DNA of 64,000 nt from Neckera pumila (taxonomy: Eukaryota > Streptophyta > Bryopsida > Hypnales > Neckeraceae). The notes beneath the pieces were generated by a model, which made no database searches, was not told the origin of the DNA, and was given only the letters and a program-made list of their open reading frames with translations. Location: the NCBI GenBank assembly GCA_963969595.1, contig OZ018411.1, positions 24,736,545-24,800,544 of the forward strand. The letters are read 5' to 3'. Shown here piece by piece: positions 1 to 14,735 of this stretch. Each line of letters starts with the position of its first letter. The first letter of the stretch is position 1. Position numbers and translations under genes: made by a program.

Positions 1-595
1 AATGATTCTAAACATAAAATGAAAAAATTTACATAATTTTTTTAAATTTCTTATTGTAGTAAGAAATAAAATCTTTGAAAACATTCACAAAAGTTGACAT
101 TTGTCTAATCGTATCTTTGCAAAAAAAATGTTTAATTTGGTACAAGATTGTAGAATCTATTAGCACAAAACAATATTGTGGTCCAACTCTAGAATCTTTA
201 TATTGTACGCGTAGGTCAATTTTGGCACCTTGTTGTCAAAGTAGCTTAGTTTTTTTAGTTTGACAATTTGGCAACTTGAATTGGATTTCATGGCTTTCAG
301 CACTTTGCTTTTTTTAATTCTAGATACTCCTAATTTTGAATTGATTTTTTCTATCATGCATAAATGTATTCTATTTTCTAAATTTTCTCCAGAATAATTT
401 TTGAATATTCAAAATCATTAACGGTGAAATTTTTTTAGATTTTCAAAAATAGTTGTAGAATTTTTTAAATTTTAGCCTTGATCTAAGTTTTCCCTGTTTA
501 TTTTTTATATTGGCCTACACATATGATATACAAGTGATTATACCCAACTTACAAATCAAATTGAACATAAATTAAGATTTTTAGTGAAAGCTAGT
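1..595. other. AT-rich intergenic DNA, no gene seen
   Basis: This stretch is dominated by A and T homopolymer runs. The two short open frames overlap in opposite directions and resemble no known protein. I see no RNA gene or repeat boundary before the CACTA element that starts at 596. Confidence 0.6.
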
Positions 596-1825
596 CACTA
601 GAAGGAAATGAGGGTTTTTGCAACTACACTATGCAACTAGTTTTCAGTTGCATAGGACACTTGTGCCTACTTTGCAACTGGTGATAATGGGGAGACTTCT
701 CGGTAGACTTGTAGTTGCTGAGGACACCATCTCATGTGTGACAGTGTGACTTGTTTGCTTTAGAATATTATTTTCAATGATTTGTAGATTTCAAAATTTC
801 AGAATTACCTTTTTTCTAGATTTTTGAGTTTCAGATAAAATATTTTTTCTTAGATTTTTTGAATTTCAGATCTACCTTTCATCTAAATATTTGAATTTCA
901 AATCTACCTTTCTTCTAGATTTTAGAATTTTAAATCTATCTTTTTCTAGATTTCAAAATTCCGAATCTATCTTATTCCTAGATTTTCAAATTTCAAATTT
1001 TGGTATTTAATAGATTTCATCGATTAGAAAACCTTACAATTTTATAGATTTTAAAAATTTCTTTGGATTTTAAATCTTTTTTTATTACTATAGATTGTAG
1101 AAATCTACAAATTATAGAAATTGAAAATCTGTAGAAACCTACAAATTATATAAATCTTAAATCAAAAAAAGTAATTGCATAAGACTACAACAATTTACAA
1201 GTCTTATATGTCCAATCTAATGGTAGTCTTTACAATTGATATAGGACAGTTGATATAAGACAAATGGGAATGAACTTTGGAAGCAACTAAAAAACAACTA
1301 GAAAACAACTAAGAAACAACTAGTATATAACTTAAAAGCAATTAAGAAACGGCTAGTTTCACAATTAGAAAATTCAATTTTTATGTTGATTTGGTGGCAT
1401 TCATTTGGTTCACTTTTCTATTGATTTCTTCCAAATCAACAAATCATTCTCCAAGTCAATAGAAAAGTGAATCAAATCTACGCAACCAAATCAACAAGGA
1501 AAGCTAAATTTCTAGTAGTATAGAAAATGACTAAGAAACAACTAGTATACGACTAGAAAGCGACTAGAAAGCGATTAGCAAGCAACTAGTAAAGAACTTT
1601 GGTTATTTTACAGTTGCAATCTTTTTCTAGTTATTTTCTAGTCATTTTTTGCAACTATAGATTGACTTCTTTGCAACTAAAACAATGTATCAATACTATA
1701 AAACAACAACATAAAACAATGAAGTTAGATTTGGTGCTAATAGAGAGGATTACAGTTGCAAGATAGTTGTATAGGACACTAGTTGCATAGTAGCCGGTTG
1801 TGCCGGATACGTTTTCCTTCTAGTG
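596..1825. mobile_element. Non-autonomous CACTA (CMC/EnSpm-type) element, complete
   Basis: The left end reads CACTAGAAGGAAA and the right end is its exact inverse complement, giving 13-bp terminal inverted repeats. The flanking triplet AGT occurs at 593-595 and 1826-1828, which is the 3-bp target duplication expected of CACTA transposons. Subterminal DNA is full of short GCAACTAG / TTGCAACTA-type repeats on both sides, another CACTA trait. At about 780-1010 there are degenerate tandem copies of a TCTAGATTT..GAATTTCAAATCTACC-like unit, and at about 1385-1495 an internal inverted repeat. There is no transposase frame, so the copy depends on an enzyme made elsewhere. Confidence 0.9.
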
Positions 1826-1828
1826 AGT

Positions 1829-2556
1829 GCCACCCAGCATTTTGTGATTGGCTTAAAGTGATGAAGATACCTCAAAATCTAATGTGGGAATTCAATTTCA
1901 AGACTTCCTTCTTGAATCTGACCGTTAATTACAGGTTTTTGTTTAGTCCCATAAGATTCGAATTTATCCCCAATCTTTTCTTCAAGAACGTCGGTGTGAA
2001 CCAGCCCTTTGTTTTTGGCACCATAGGCTAGACTGCACCATTTCAAAATAAAATGTTTACTTTATGACAAATAAAAGTAATCTTTTTTTGACAAAAAATT
2101 CCATTTCTATTAAAAATGAGGACGAAGTGATCAAATTTGGATGAAAAAGTGCGTGAATATGAATGAAAAGTGTTTTTTGCTCCAAAAGATGGATGAAAGT
2201 AGAAATACAATGCTCTTGGCACTTTCTCAAAAAGTTAAAAAAAAGGGCCTGTGTGAACGTGCCCTTAGGGGTCCAGACTTGTGTCTAGGCAGAGAACGAA
2301 GGAAGGCTTTGAGCACGGCGTCGCAGAGTGGCGTGCGCGCATGTCGTCCGCCGTCGCCTTCTCTTCTCGCTCGAAAGTCTGCGTGCATTTGCCCCTCGAT
2401 CGCTTTCTAAGTTTTTGCCAGGCTTCTTTCCAGCTGCAACCTGTCTCTGCGTCCGTTCATTCTTATTCTAGGGCTTCCATTTCTCCACGCGCGACACTCC
2501 AGAGACTTTTTTGTTGTCTGAGGTTTTTCTTCGGGTTTTTTTAAGTGCAAGCCGCG
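1829..2556. promoter_or_regulatory. Upstream region and probable 5' UTR of CFIM25
   Basis: The left two thirds are AT-rich. About 2050-2255 resembles the reverse complement of about 51440-51640, so this part is an interspersed repeat. From about 2280 the base composition becomes GC- and CpG-rich, with pyrimidine-rich tracts running up to the ATG at 2557, as in a plant leader. I see no clear TATA box. The short open frames here overlap one another and look non-coding. Confidence 0.5.
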
Positions 2557-4669
<2,113 letters not shown>

Positions 4670-7600
4670 ATCTTGGAGATCACCTTTTCCATCTTAATAT
4701 GGAACTTGCAAAGTGCAAAGTGACAATGTTGTACAGCTTTTGGTGAGATCCAACTTGGATTTCATTAAAAACTTGGATCTATTTACGACTTTTCCCTCTG
4801 CTGGCAAAGGAACACTTTCCACTTGAGACAGTACGGAATCTGGAGCAATACTTTGGATTCTCCAAGCTTTTAATGACAGCAGCACATGTTGGTGGAAATG
4901 TTGATGAAAGGTGTAACATGGCGGAGTGTTGAGAAGGCTGTTCCATTATTGTTTCGACGATGATGCTTTAGAAGACCAACATTGCATTTTGCATATTTAA
5001 GTGAAGTGCAGATTGTCCCTTAAGTGGGAACTCTGATTAGTACATGTACTTCAAAATGAGTTGATACGTCTCTGTTACGCTCACTTACTGTAGGTATTGC
5101 GAGTTGATTTGTGCGGGAGTACTTTTTCCATTAGATTGCAACGGATCTGTATCTTAGTTAGGAATGGCCATTGCTCAACAGAGGTTCATCTTTCCACTGG
5201 ATCAATTTTGTGTCTCATTGCTGGCAGTTTGTTTTGTTTTGTTTTGTGAAGTCCTGTTTACTTGTCAAGGTATGATGGTCATAGAATACTCTACTGATGG
5301 TAAGAGAATTTGAGTGCTGGTGACATTGAGTTTGATGCTTCTGTTGAACCAATTTTTTTTGTTTCAATCATGGTTTTCCCACATTGCACGAGATGAAGCA
5401 TGTTCTGGGAAATGACCTGAGAAGAGCTAAGTTTACAATTGGTCTTAAGTGGTTACGGGGACATTCTCATGGGCAACGTCATGTTGGTAATGTTACATAG
5501 TTGCCCCCATCCTCATTGCATTATGAGAAGCCATTGTTAGTGCTCCCTACAAATTTGAAAGATTGAACTTATGTAATAATAAGCCTACAATTTTGGAGAG
5601 CTTTGAATAATTTTAAACTTTCCTAGAGTAAACATTGCTCATAATCCTTGCTAGCTTTGCGACCACCTAGGTTTGGTGTATACGAAGGAATAATGGGGTG
5701 AATACCTATTGGAAAAGTCATGTACTATGACAGCAAAAAATATTTGCTAAGTCTAAGTGTGAACGTACTTTAAGTTTCATATTTTAAATTGCTTTTCAAG
5801 TGTAGCAATTTTAATGGAATCTAAGGTAGAAAATCCAATTACATCCCCTCTATTTATTACACCCTAAAATCTTACCCAAAAAATCTTGGACATTGACTAT
5901 ATATTTAAGTCATCTAATAAAAAGTCAATCAACATGAAATGCTTTCTAAAGTGGATATTTTGGAAGATACAATAATAATATTCTATAGAGAACCAAAAAA
6001 ATCTCTCCATCTTAAAAAAATGGTTGATCAATCACTAGAGTTAGTAGACCTAGAAACTAGGAAGTGACAACTTTGACAACCTATTAACTACCAAGGGTTA
6101 GATCACAAGACTTCCAATTGAGGAATTTATCCCCAATCAAGAAAACGCTCTATCACAAAATGATCTTTGTGTAGGCCTTTATTTTCTATCCCAAATTGAT
6201 CTTCCTATTGTGATGTGGAAGAAGGGCCTACGAATTGAAACATTTGCATGTTCTCTGAAGGTGAAGAGAATAATAAAGTTGAAAAATTCCAGAGAAGTTG
6301 CTATTCACTATTTACTGCTTACTTGTCTTCACCAATTGGGCCAATCAAGCCAATCATTTTTTTAATTTATTAAACATACTAGCGATTGGTTCTTGCTTTG
6401 CTACGCATTAAATATATTACTTCCATCAATTTTTCATGTGATAGAATGTAGATAAACAAAGTATGTATAATCTTTAAATGAAAATACTGACATCCTCATA
6501 CAATATTCTTTGAAAATTTATATAGTGCAGCAATATAAAGTAATTAAAGAAAATCTTTATATCATAATTTTTACAAAATAACCTTTGCAAAGATAAAAAC
6601 ATTGTAATAAGAATAAATTAATCAAGTGAACAATGTAAGTAGAATCTTCACATTTGAATATGTAGATATGTAGAGCAACACTAGCGGTTGGTGCTTCTTT
6701 ATTCTTTAATATCACATTTTAAAAAGACATAGAATTTATCTATAGTTTTGTTGTTTGAAAAGTTTCTTTGAAATTTTTTTAGAAGTATCCATTTGATTTT
6801 CAAATATTTCACAAAAAGGTTACATAATATATAGTAGAAAGTATCCTATGGCTGTTACAAAAGCAATTGAATTTCTATGATATTATTCAAAATTGATTTA
6901 TGATTTTATAGAGGTCGTTGTGATTTTAGTAGTATGATGAAACATGAATCAAGCGCTTCACCTTGGCATTTCGAGGCTAGTTGATTTAATAAGGTTAGTT
7001 GTTCAAAGAGCCATTGTGGAAATGACAATACATAATGCTAGAAGACAAAAGGACACAATCCACAGCTTGGGAACGAAGAAAAAATTGGCCAGCAATACTC
7101 ATTCAAAATGGCCAAAAATTCTCACTCTTTACTAATCCACAACTACATTTTAAAAAATAATCCAAAATTGAAATTTTGGGACAATAGGAGAGCATCAAAC
7201 TCTACCTACAATTTAAAATGGGGTTTAAAAATGTTATTTTCAACCTTAATTGAGAACATTTTGTCTAACAGGAAGATCATTTTAGGATGTAGGGAGTTTA
7301 AAAGTATTTTATTTGTTTTACCATTTGATTCTAATCTATTTGTGCAACATTCCATTTTAGAGTATACATTTTAGAATTTGAAACTTACACCTCTAAACAG
7401 TTCATAGTAGCTACAAAAATATGGCACTAACAAGCATTTTAAACGACTACAGATTTAATATGTCTCATAGCTTAGCACATTCACTTCACAAGTAAGATGT
7501 GGACAATATTATATCCACATTTAGTATTGTCTTGAGTTCTTCTATAATTAAATTCACACAATGAATTTCCTGATGGAGTTCAAAATGAACAAGGCTATTT

Positions 7601-8862
7601 ATTATGATCCACATTGCCAAAATATCTAATTTGTAATGGTATCAGGTCATTCATTCAAAAGAATTCCAACCCTTAACACAAAATATTTGAGCCTTTCTTA
7701 GCCAGTTTGATGCAAAATCTCTAGGATTCAAAATTTGTTTACTTTTGTTGCCACCGAGGACAAAAATGTTATTCCCATCATTCTCTCTTTTTAGGGTCTC
7801 TCAGATTGAAAATTTTGAGTATACAGTAAAGTGGCATTTCCAAAGTTCTCATTGGCTGAAAATTTGCTCTCCACCAACTCTTGCTTCTAATTCTAATGTA
7901 GAGGGCGCCGAGAATTGTTCCCTCTAAAATGTCAACCCCTGCTTTTAAATAGAAAGTGAAAAAGCAAAGTACCCAAAATGGTGAATACGACATGGAGATG
8001 GAGAGAAATTTTGGTAATGATTGGATCCGTTAATGGTGGTGCTGAGATGTCTACTTTGTATGGTGAAATTTTCTTGGTAAAGTTGCATTCAATATACTCA
8101 AAAATAATTTGATACTACAAATATATTTTCAACTCAGCCTCTTCCTTGGGGAATAGAATGAATGATTCGAGTTTATTCAGACGGTAAAATTAACTTACTC
8201 TGCCTCCACCTTGCCCTCCTCAGATTCATATCTTCATTCTGTGCGAATGTCACAGTGCATGCAAACTGATTTCTATCCTTTCAAATTTTCTTCAAATTCT
8301 AACTAAAAACAGTGATATCAAGAATTCCCCATATGCTTTTCGTATTGAGAATTCCCAACTCATAAGCATCGTCTACAAACAATATAATTGTACCTCTTTG
8401 AGCTGGTTTATTTCAATCAGAAAAGTACAATACATCCAATTTCTCAATTCAGCACTTCAATCGAAAACTTGGGCAATTCATCCTGACGGCGAGCCAAGAC
8501 AGCGGATCTAGTTTTCTTGACACTTACAAATAATTTGGAAAGCATTTCGTAAATTTTAAAAAAAAATGGCCTTCTATTATTCGACAACAGTTGATCTAGC
8601 AACTACAGCAATGGTCTCAACCTCGCATCTATTTGGCTCCCTTCCACAACCTACACTACTTTTCACGTTTAGCTAAAGAACTCCATGAAGATGCCTGAAT
8701 TGCCTCTCTAAAAATCGTCTGCAACTACAGAGTCATCAATCTCTCATCCATTTCACCCACCTTAGAAGTATTGTCCCCAACCCTCTCACAAATTAAATTA
8801 TGCAGATAGCAAGATTCATCCTCTGAGATACCGAGTTGCTAACAGAGTAGGGAAGCAATACA
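4670..8862. other. Intergenic DNA between CFIM25 and the ABC ATPase gene
   Basis: The first few hundred bases probably hold the CFIM25 3' UTR. The rest is AT-rich with frequent stops in all frames. A motif with TACTAGCG(A/G)TTGGT occurs at about 6377 and again at about 6675, suggesting an old repeat. A GTTTT run lies near 5224-5245. The open frames (for example 7108-7374) have no recognisable similarity and look random. From about 8000 the DNA may include the 3' UTR of the minus-strand gene ending at 8863. Confidence 0.5.
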
Positions 8863-11800
8863 TCACCTATAGTACGCCATTTGGCGACTGGATGTGAATG
8901 GAGATACGTCAGCAGGACGTGTGACCCTTTCCAGTTTCACCTCACTGCTTGGGCCTCTCTTCTCCCTTTCGTCTCGCTCCTTTCTAAGCCAAGGCTCCAC
9001 CACTTGAATCAGGTTCTTCGCTTCACTCGGAGGTAAGAACCCCGGAAGTTCCTTGATCGGTTGCGCCCTCTTCAACTTCCCATCCTCAACATACGCTATG
9101 TCTGTGGCCCACGTCTCCAAGCCGTCGAAAATGTGGGTGGCATAGATCAGCGTTGCACCTCTCTGCATGAATTAGGAGCATTACTGATTACAAGCACTAA
9201 TTAACAGAATTAGAAGCCGGCATGATACTTGCCTTCAACGACATTGCCGTTTAACACATTTTATAGTCCAGGCAAATGAATATTGAGAAGTAGTCTAGCG
9301 ATTAGTACACTTTCTAGATCGGCAGAATCGCGGCAACTCGTGAATTAGGGCCAGGTTACACTTCTCAGCACAAGCCATGAGGACAGTAAAAGTTGAGGTC
9401 AAGACATAGCTATTTGGGACCCACAGGACAAGATAAGATGGCAAGACGTTAAAAAATGGAAGGCTAAGTTAGGCTGAGTGATCTTGCCCATTTGCCCATT
9501 TAGTGGGCTGATGGTATGAGGAGCACTCCACAGAATTGTCACATAGATTACTCAAAAAAAGTGCTGCCATGTAAACATCCATGTCATTTTATCGTTCATT
9601 CTTAAGATTCTTTCTCCATGAACACCGAGGCAAAGTGTAAAGCCCCTAAGAACAGCTCTCCAATGTTTGACCAATCACATTGCTAAATTTCTTTAAATTT
9701 CTTTAAATATGGTTGAAATGTCTTGTTCGGACAAATGTAAACCGACCTTAGACTGACGGCTTCTCAGACTCTGAGCCCCACTGGAGCTGATCGCAGCTGT
9801 GAAAATTGGCATACGTTCATACTATGTGAGAAATCATGGAACTGGAAGTGGAGATGTAGACCTACCTCTTCACATTCATCCACGAAGAATGAAAGCAAGT
9901 CCATGCGAGCTACAACATCAAGGTCCACGGTGATCTCATCCAGCAACAAAACCTGCCACTCATCATTCAAATCAATTAGATCGTCTGAATACTGGTCGCT
10001 TCAGAAAGCCAGGTTGCGTTATAAAGAAGCATTCCAACAATACCGTCACACATATTAGGTAGCCGCGGCTGATAGCGACACCTACCTAAATGCGACTTTC
10101 CAAAGTCTTGTACAGTTGATTTTGAGAATGCACGGCACCTCAACATCAGAACTCATAACAACTTTTGCATGGGATATCCAAAATAAAGCATTCTTTGGTT
10201 TGGAATCCTCTTTGATGTGCATCGGAATCCTCTTTGGTTTGCTAACAAGAGTATCTAAGATCTGAAGATAGCAACTATGCTCAGCGCCTAAAGTGTAGCA
10301 ACTACTTGCGGTTACCTGATGTACAAAAAATATTTTATCATTAAGCTCTCTTTCAACGCTTTGCCAGCAATCCCAGATAGTTCTGATAGAAGCAGAACTC
10401 TCAACAGGGTCTAAACTACCAACCCGAAGATGAGGGAAGGGTCAGTCAGCAGGCTATTGGAGCAGGAGCAGAACCTGAAAAGGGACCAGCAACCCCATAC
10501 AAATCTGAACCCGACGACGTTGCCCATCGGAAACTTTGTGCATGCGCCAGCGAAGGTCGATGTCTAGAAGCTCAATCAAGCACGACCGTCTAGATGCATC
10601 CACGTTCTCCACTGCCCCCACCAATTTACCACAGTTTTTAGCCAATTCTCGCTTCAAGTCACCTCTATATAAAAAAGTCTCCAAAATTCCATTCACTTCA
10701 AGAAAAAAGGAAAGAAATTAACTTGATCTGCCTTAAGCATATCTGGTCCTCAATCACAAAAGGGATAGGAGAAGAATAGTGGAATTGCCGTGCACATCCG
10801 GAGTTCTATAGGGAATAGAAGGCAACGAAGCCCTATTTGATTGTATAGAGGAACCTAGTATATCTGTAAAAATTAGAAGTCAAAGAGATCAATACCTAGG
10901 GTACCACAATCTCGTAATTTTTCTTATTAGACCCTGAGCGGGATAGTCTACACAGCCTAGCAATTGTCCAAGGCTTCTCACAAACCATACTTCCTCCTCT
11001 CCATACGGTGTGCAATAAATGAGGGTCTTAGGAATGACCGAAGCCGGGACTGTGATCTCCAAAGCATCGTACTTGGAAGAAAAAACCAATAGTATACTTG
11101 GTTTCATCCTCCGGGTCCTCGATAGTAAAAACTAACCCAGAAAATAAAACACGTAGCTTGAAATGCCCTAGCAACTAGTCCTCAACGCAAATACATAAAC
11201 CCTAGAAAAGAGTCTTTGGGTAGATAGAGAGTTTACCTCCAAAGATCATATGCTCGGCAGAGAAGTCGCCTTGCAGAGGAATTTCGCCCTGCAATAACAA
11301 ACGTCGCACTAAGTAAATCACAGATGCAGGCTGTTCCACTACCTTTTATGACTCTTTAAACCCTAAACCCCAATTTACACCCTTGCTAATTCAAACTGGC
11401 CCACGACGTCCATGGGAAAACTGATACACGAATTGGCTCAAAGGAGGAGAGTGCAAACTCACCGCACAGCCAACAGTCCGGCTCCAAGATCCGCCCAAAT
11501 AAGCCAACTGACCCGAGCAAGTGAGCGCAGTATCATGAAATGCAGAGCGGCCCAGAACGCGTACCACATTCTTCCCTCCCACCATGTGCTTGCCAGCTAA
11601 TATTCTTAACAGGGTCGTCTTCCCTGCAAGTCACAAGGAGCACTCAGTAAGGTAGAGGATACTCTGTCCGTCACTTTAAGCATTTTTACCAATTAATGTA
11701 AGAGTGTGCTTTCATTGGGAGATCACTCCATGGAGAGAGATCACTTTGAGATCAGATTGTTTTCTCACTCAACGTATGATGGTTTCTTATGCAATCATTT

Positions 11801-12306
11801 AAAAGGGAGGTTGTGTAGAAGATTGTTGAGGGGATAGTAGACAATCCCATTTTCCATTCAAAGATCAGCGGCTACAGGCATTAAGCCAAGGTATGATTTA
11901 TTACACCCTATGGTTGCTAATTGAAAACCGACCAAGAGTTGGTTGCAAGAGATGAATTGCTGTTGGTAACATGGGCCAGTCAATAGAAGTGGGATCAAAT
12001 CCCAAACGGTTATACAATCCTCTACCTCACCCGTCGAACACTTCCAAAAGGTCGTAGGGGTCACATCCACCCCTGAACTCTCAACCCTAAACCCTTACTA
12101 TGAGTTCGGTGCAATCAACGGAATCAAAGACGGGAATATCACAACAAGGGGGTGAAGTGAAACTTACCGGCTCCATTGGCACCAATGAGGAGGCATCGAG
12201 AGCCGCGCCTGAGCTTCAGAGAGAACTTGCTAATGAAAGGCGCTTGGGCCCCATACGCAAACTCCAAGTCCGAAACTTCGACAACATTCTCCTCTGCGCT
12301 GCCCAT
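8863..12306 (-). CDS. ABC transporter I family member (ABCI19/20/21, CAF16-like), soluble ABC ATPase
   Basis: Six minus-strand exons with matching phases: 12306-12168, 11623-11463, 11288-11237, 10611-10475, 9952-9866 and 9162-8863. They encode 291 residues, close to the family's size. A single nucleotide-binding domain is complete. Walker A GANGAGKTTLL (about residues 42-52) is split by intron 1. The signature is [17 protein letters not shown], Walker B is [13 protein letters not shown], and the H-loop is [10 protein letters not shown]. There are no membrane segments. VSDGQ in place of LSGGQ and the ITVDLDV extension mark the plant ABCI19/20/21 and yeast CAF16 group. The plant proteins have been described as ER-associated and linked to cytokinin responses, while CAF16 associates with CCR4-NOT; function here is inferred by family. 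The start codon follows a GC-rich leader, and Walker A sits at the usual distance from it. Introns 1 and 2 contain telomere-like ACCCTAAACCC-type motifs. Confidence 0.95.
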
Positions 12307-13450
12307 AACTCACTGCTTGCGCGAAAATCTCGTGAAGTGACACTCTAGCTGCACGAATCCAAATGCTGTGATTTTCACTGCACAATGTCAAAACACATCG
12401 GTAGGTGCCAGAACTCAAGACTTGCGCTCCGCGAATGCAGACAATTAGGGCAACCGCAATTTCGGCGGGACTAGAATATTAAGACGAGATTTTGTGCTCC
12501 GATCACTCGGAGACAGAACTGGAAACAAATCGCAGAATCGTACAACTGAAATTGCAAACCCTGACAAATCCCTATTGGGTGAGCATCTCAAGCTCACGTG
12601 CACGGGGACCCAATCCCACACCACAGCATTCTTCAACCAGTTTGAAGATCAACTTCGTCATCTATGAAATCTTATATGGACTAATAAGAATGATGGACAG
12701 AATAGAGGAAAGGATGGTGGAACAGCCTACAAGTCATTGAGGAAAACTTGTAGGACCCAGAAAATAAATTTACGCAAAAACAGATTCGTTGAGAAGCTCA
12801 AAACGAAGGGGATTCCATTAGACTCCCCCGTTCCTCAGATTCATCAGGAGTGAATCCAAGGAATAGCAATTCATCATCTGTTGCAGTGAATGTTGTGACA
12901 CCGACTGTAGACAGAACTTCATGAGCAGAGACCACCATCACCAAGTGAAACCCAAATCACAGGCTCCTCTGTGCCACCCAACGCAAGAATTCACCAGAGC
13001 ATCGGAATTAACATACCTCGTCCAAAACGCAGATGAGGATTGCCTTGATTTCCAGTGTTTGCGACAACAATGCAAGGCTCTGCTAAGCCCGATTTCTGTG
13101 CAAAGCGCCCTGAATTTTGGAAAGTGGAAGGTCGCATGGCGGCATCGTCGGCAACAAAAGAAGACACCTCGATGTTGGGTTCCAATTGTCGAGAGAATTA
13201 GAAGATCGGATGCAAGCTGCGACGTGGGGCGAGCGACGCCGTGGAGGCCAGCAGGCAGGCCTGCAGCGTCGCGCGACTCTGGGTTGGATGAAAACATCCT
13301 TCTTTATCATCCGCATTGGACGTATACAGTAGAGTACAGTACTGTTCATAAGAGTGAACTGAAGGCCGTGGTTTCGTTCGTTCTTAGTTTGTGGTGGATC
13401 TAAAAGTACTACTACATATATATTTTTTAAAATTCTATAATAAACCAAAA
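12307..13450. promoter_or_regulatory. Upstream region of the ABC ATPase gene
   Basis: This stretch is richer in G+C than the surrounding DNA, as expected for promoter and leader of the minus-strand gene. It contains several overlapping open frames on both strands (for example 12921-13403 plus, 13083-13448 minus), but none resembles a known protein and they shadow one another. A non-coding first exon is possible. I could not place a TATA box with confidence. Confidence 0.4.
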
Positions 13451-14100
13451 ATGAAGGAGGGGAAAGGTTTAACCCCTAAGTGCTCCGACATCTAAAATGT
13501 AGACGATTTGGTATGAGATGACCCTAAATTACCGGGTGATGGTGGAAAGGTACTCAAATAGAATGGCATGGTTGCAGGTTTGATACTTGACGGCAATAGG
13601 TTGAATTTATCTGGCGTGAAAGCAACCTTCTACTTGAAGGAACCCCTGCAGTGTGTTCTTCAACACATTTGCATCAAAATAAAATAAAATGTTGACGATG
13701 AACAGATTTGACGACTCATATAAGACAGAGACAAATAAAATTTCATTCATCCATTGTTTTTTAGAGTTGGGACATGGGTTTGGGATGGATTCATGGTGAT
13801 GACGATGGTATTGGTGACTGCAATTGGAAATGAAAAATGATTGCAATAAAAACATATAAAACTCTACATAAAATTTGGATGTGCCCAAACTGAAAGGAGT
13901 GTTGCAATGACGTTCTTTTGGCAGAAAACAACAATGGGGTACTTGGTCTAGGTCATAAGTTTGTGCCTTGGTTGTTTATTAAGAAAATCAAGGGACCTAA
14001 TTACAAAATTCATAGAAGAGAACAATGAGCATTATCGAAGAGAACGTCAATAATAAAGAATAGCTGCTTTTTAGTACCACATGTCTGAAAAGCACAAATA
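13451..14100. other. Intergenic DNA, nothing identified
   Basis: Mixed-composition DNA without a convincing open frame. The minus frame at 13607-13888 has no recognisable motif. The right part may already belong to the retroelement-like unit whose promoter lies at 14351-14545. Confidence 0.4.
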
Positions 14101-14350
14101 TGTCTTATTCTATTTGCAATGTTGTGGGAAGGTACAAAGTCGAATCTGAACAGAAATGTGGTTGATTACAAACGCTTACATCACACTGGCAGCATGAGAC
14201 ACATAATCAAATTTTTCTCTAGATATAGCCCCTAACAGTTGTCAGCCTGTCACTATAGGCGTGCACAATAATTGCTATTATATTCGACATTGCGAAGCTC
14301 TACAACTGTCACAGACATAATGTAAAGCCTTCACCAACAGACTTGTAGCT

Positions 14351-14530
14351 AGAGGAAGCTTCTGGAAGCATTTCCTAGTTAGAAGAAGCTTCTCAAAACA
14401 CTTCCTAGTTGGAGGAAGTTTCTAAAAGCACTTACTAATTGGAAAAAGCTTCTAAAAATACCTCCTAGTTGAAGGAAGCTTTTCAGAGCACTTCCTAGTT
14501 GAAGGAAGCTTCTGGAAGAACCTCCTAGTG
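14351..14530 (+). repeat. Six 30-bp tandem repeats with heat-shock-element motifs
   Basis: Exactly six contiguous 30-base units occur, beginning at 14351, 14381, 14411, 14441, 14471 and 14501. Each has the form GGAAGCTTCTGGAAGCA followed by CTTCCTAGTT, with substitutions. Units 1 and 6 contain GAAGCTTCTGGAA, a perfect three-part heat shock element (GAA, two bases, TTC, two bases, GAA). The other units keep two-part or damaged versions. The array ends five bases before a TATA box, the usual place for an enhancer. Confidence 0.85.
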
Positions 14531-14534
14531 AGTA

Positions 14535-14542
14535 ATATATAA
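14535..14542 (+). promoter_or_regulatory. TATA box downstream of the 30-bp array
   Basis: TATATAAG lies directly after the six tandem repeats and about 30 bases before a sequence suited to a transcription start near 14567. No gene follows within the next kilobase on the plus strand, which supports a retroelement LTR. Confidence 0.6.
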
Positions 14543-14735
14543 GCAAGTCAAGACTGAGGTAGTTCTCAATTTCAACAACACCTCTCTTGATCTAGCTCTT
14601 GACTCTAGCTCTTGCCTTGTACTTCTTAAACTCTCAATATTAAGTCTTGATTTCAAGAACTTGTCTTATGTTGCTTTGTCTTGCATCTTGTATATCCGTT
14701 GTAACGACCTAGTTTTTTACTAGAATATAACTTAT

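Larger units (their letters stand above)
14120..14710 (+). mobile_element. LTR-like sequence (possible solo LTR) of a Copia-type retroelement
   Basis: The block has a retroviral-style promoter layout: a tandem-repeat enhancer (14351-14530), then a TATA box, then a pyrimidine-rich R-like leader with repeated CTAGCTCTTG motifs and a TTGTAACGA tail. This arrangement is typical of Tnt1/Tto1/ONSEN-type plant LTRs. A TG start near 14120 is possible. I could not match a terminal CA with a 5-bp target duplication, nor a primer-binding site or gag-pol frames, so the boundaries are approximate. It could instead be an ordinary inducible promoter with no gene left behind it. Confidence 0.45.

Noticed and set aside
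7631..7650. TGGTATCAGG resembling an LTR primer-binding site
   Set aside because: The match to the initiator-Met tRNA site is incomplete, and no LTR or gag-pol sequence is nearby.
12921..13448. Overlapping open frames of 119-160 codons on both strands
   Set aside because: They occupy the G+C-rich upstream region of the ABC ATPase gene, shadow one another in several frames, and carry no recognisable motif or splice context.
14351..14530. CRISPR-like regular repeat array
   Set aside because: The 30-bp units are contiguous with no spacers and lie in a plant nuclear context, so this is a tandem enhancer-type repeat.
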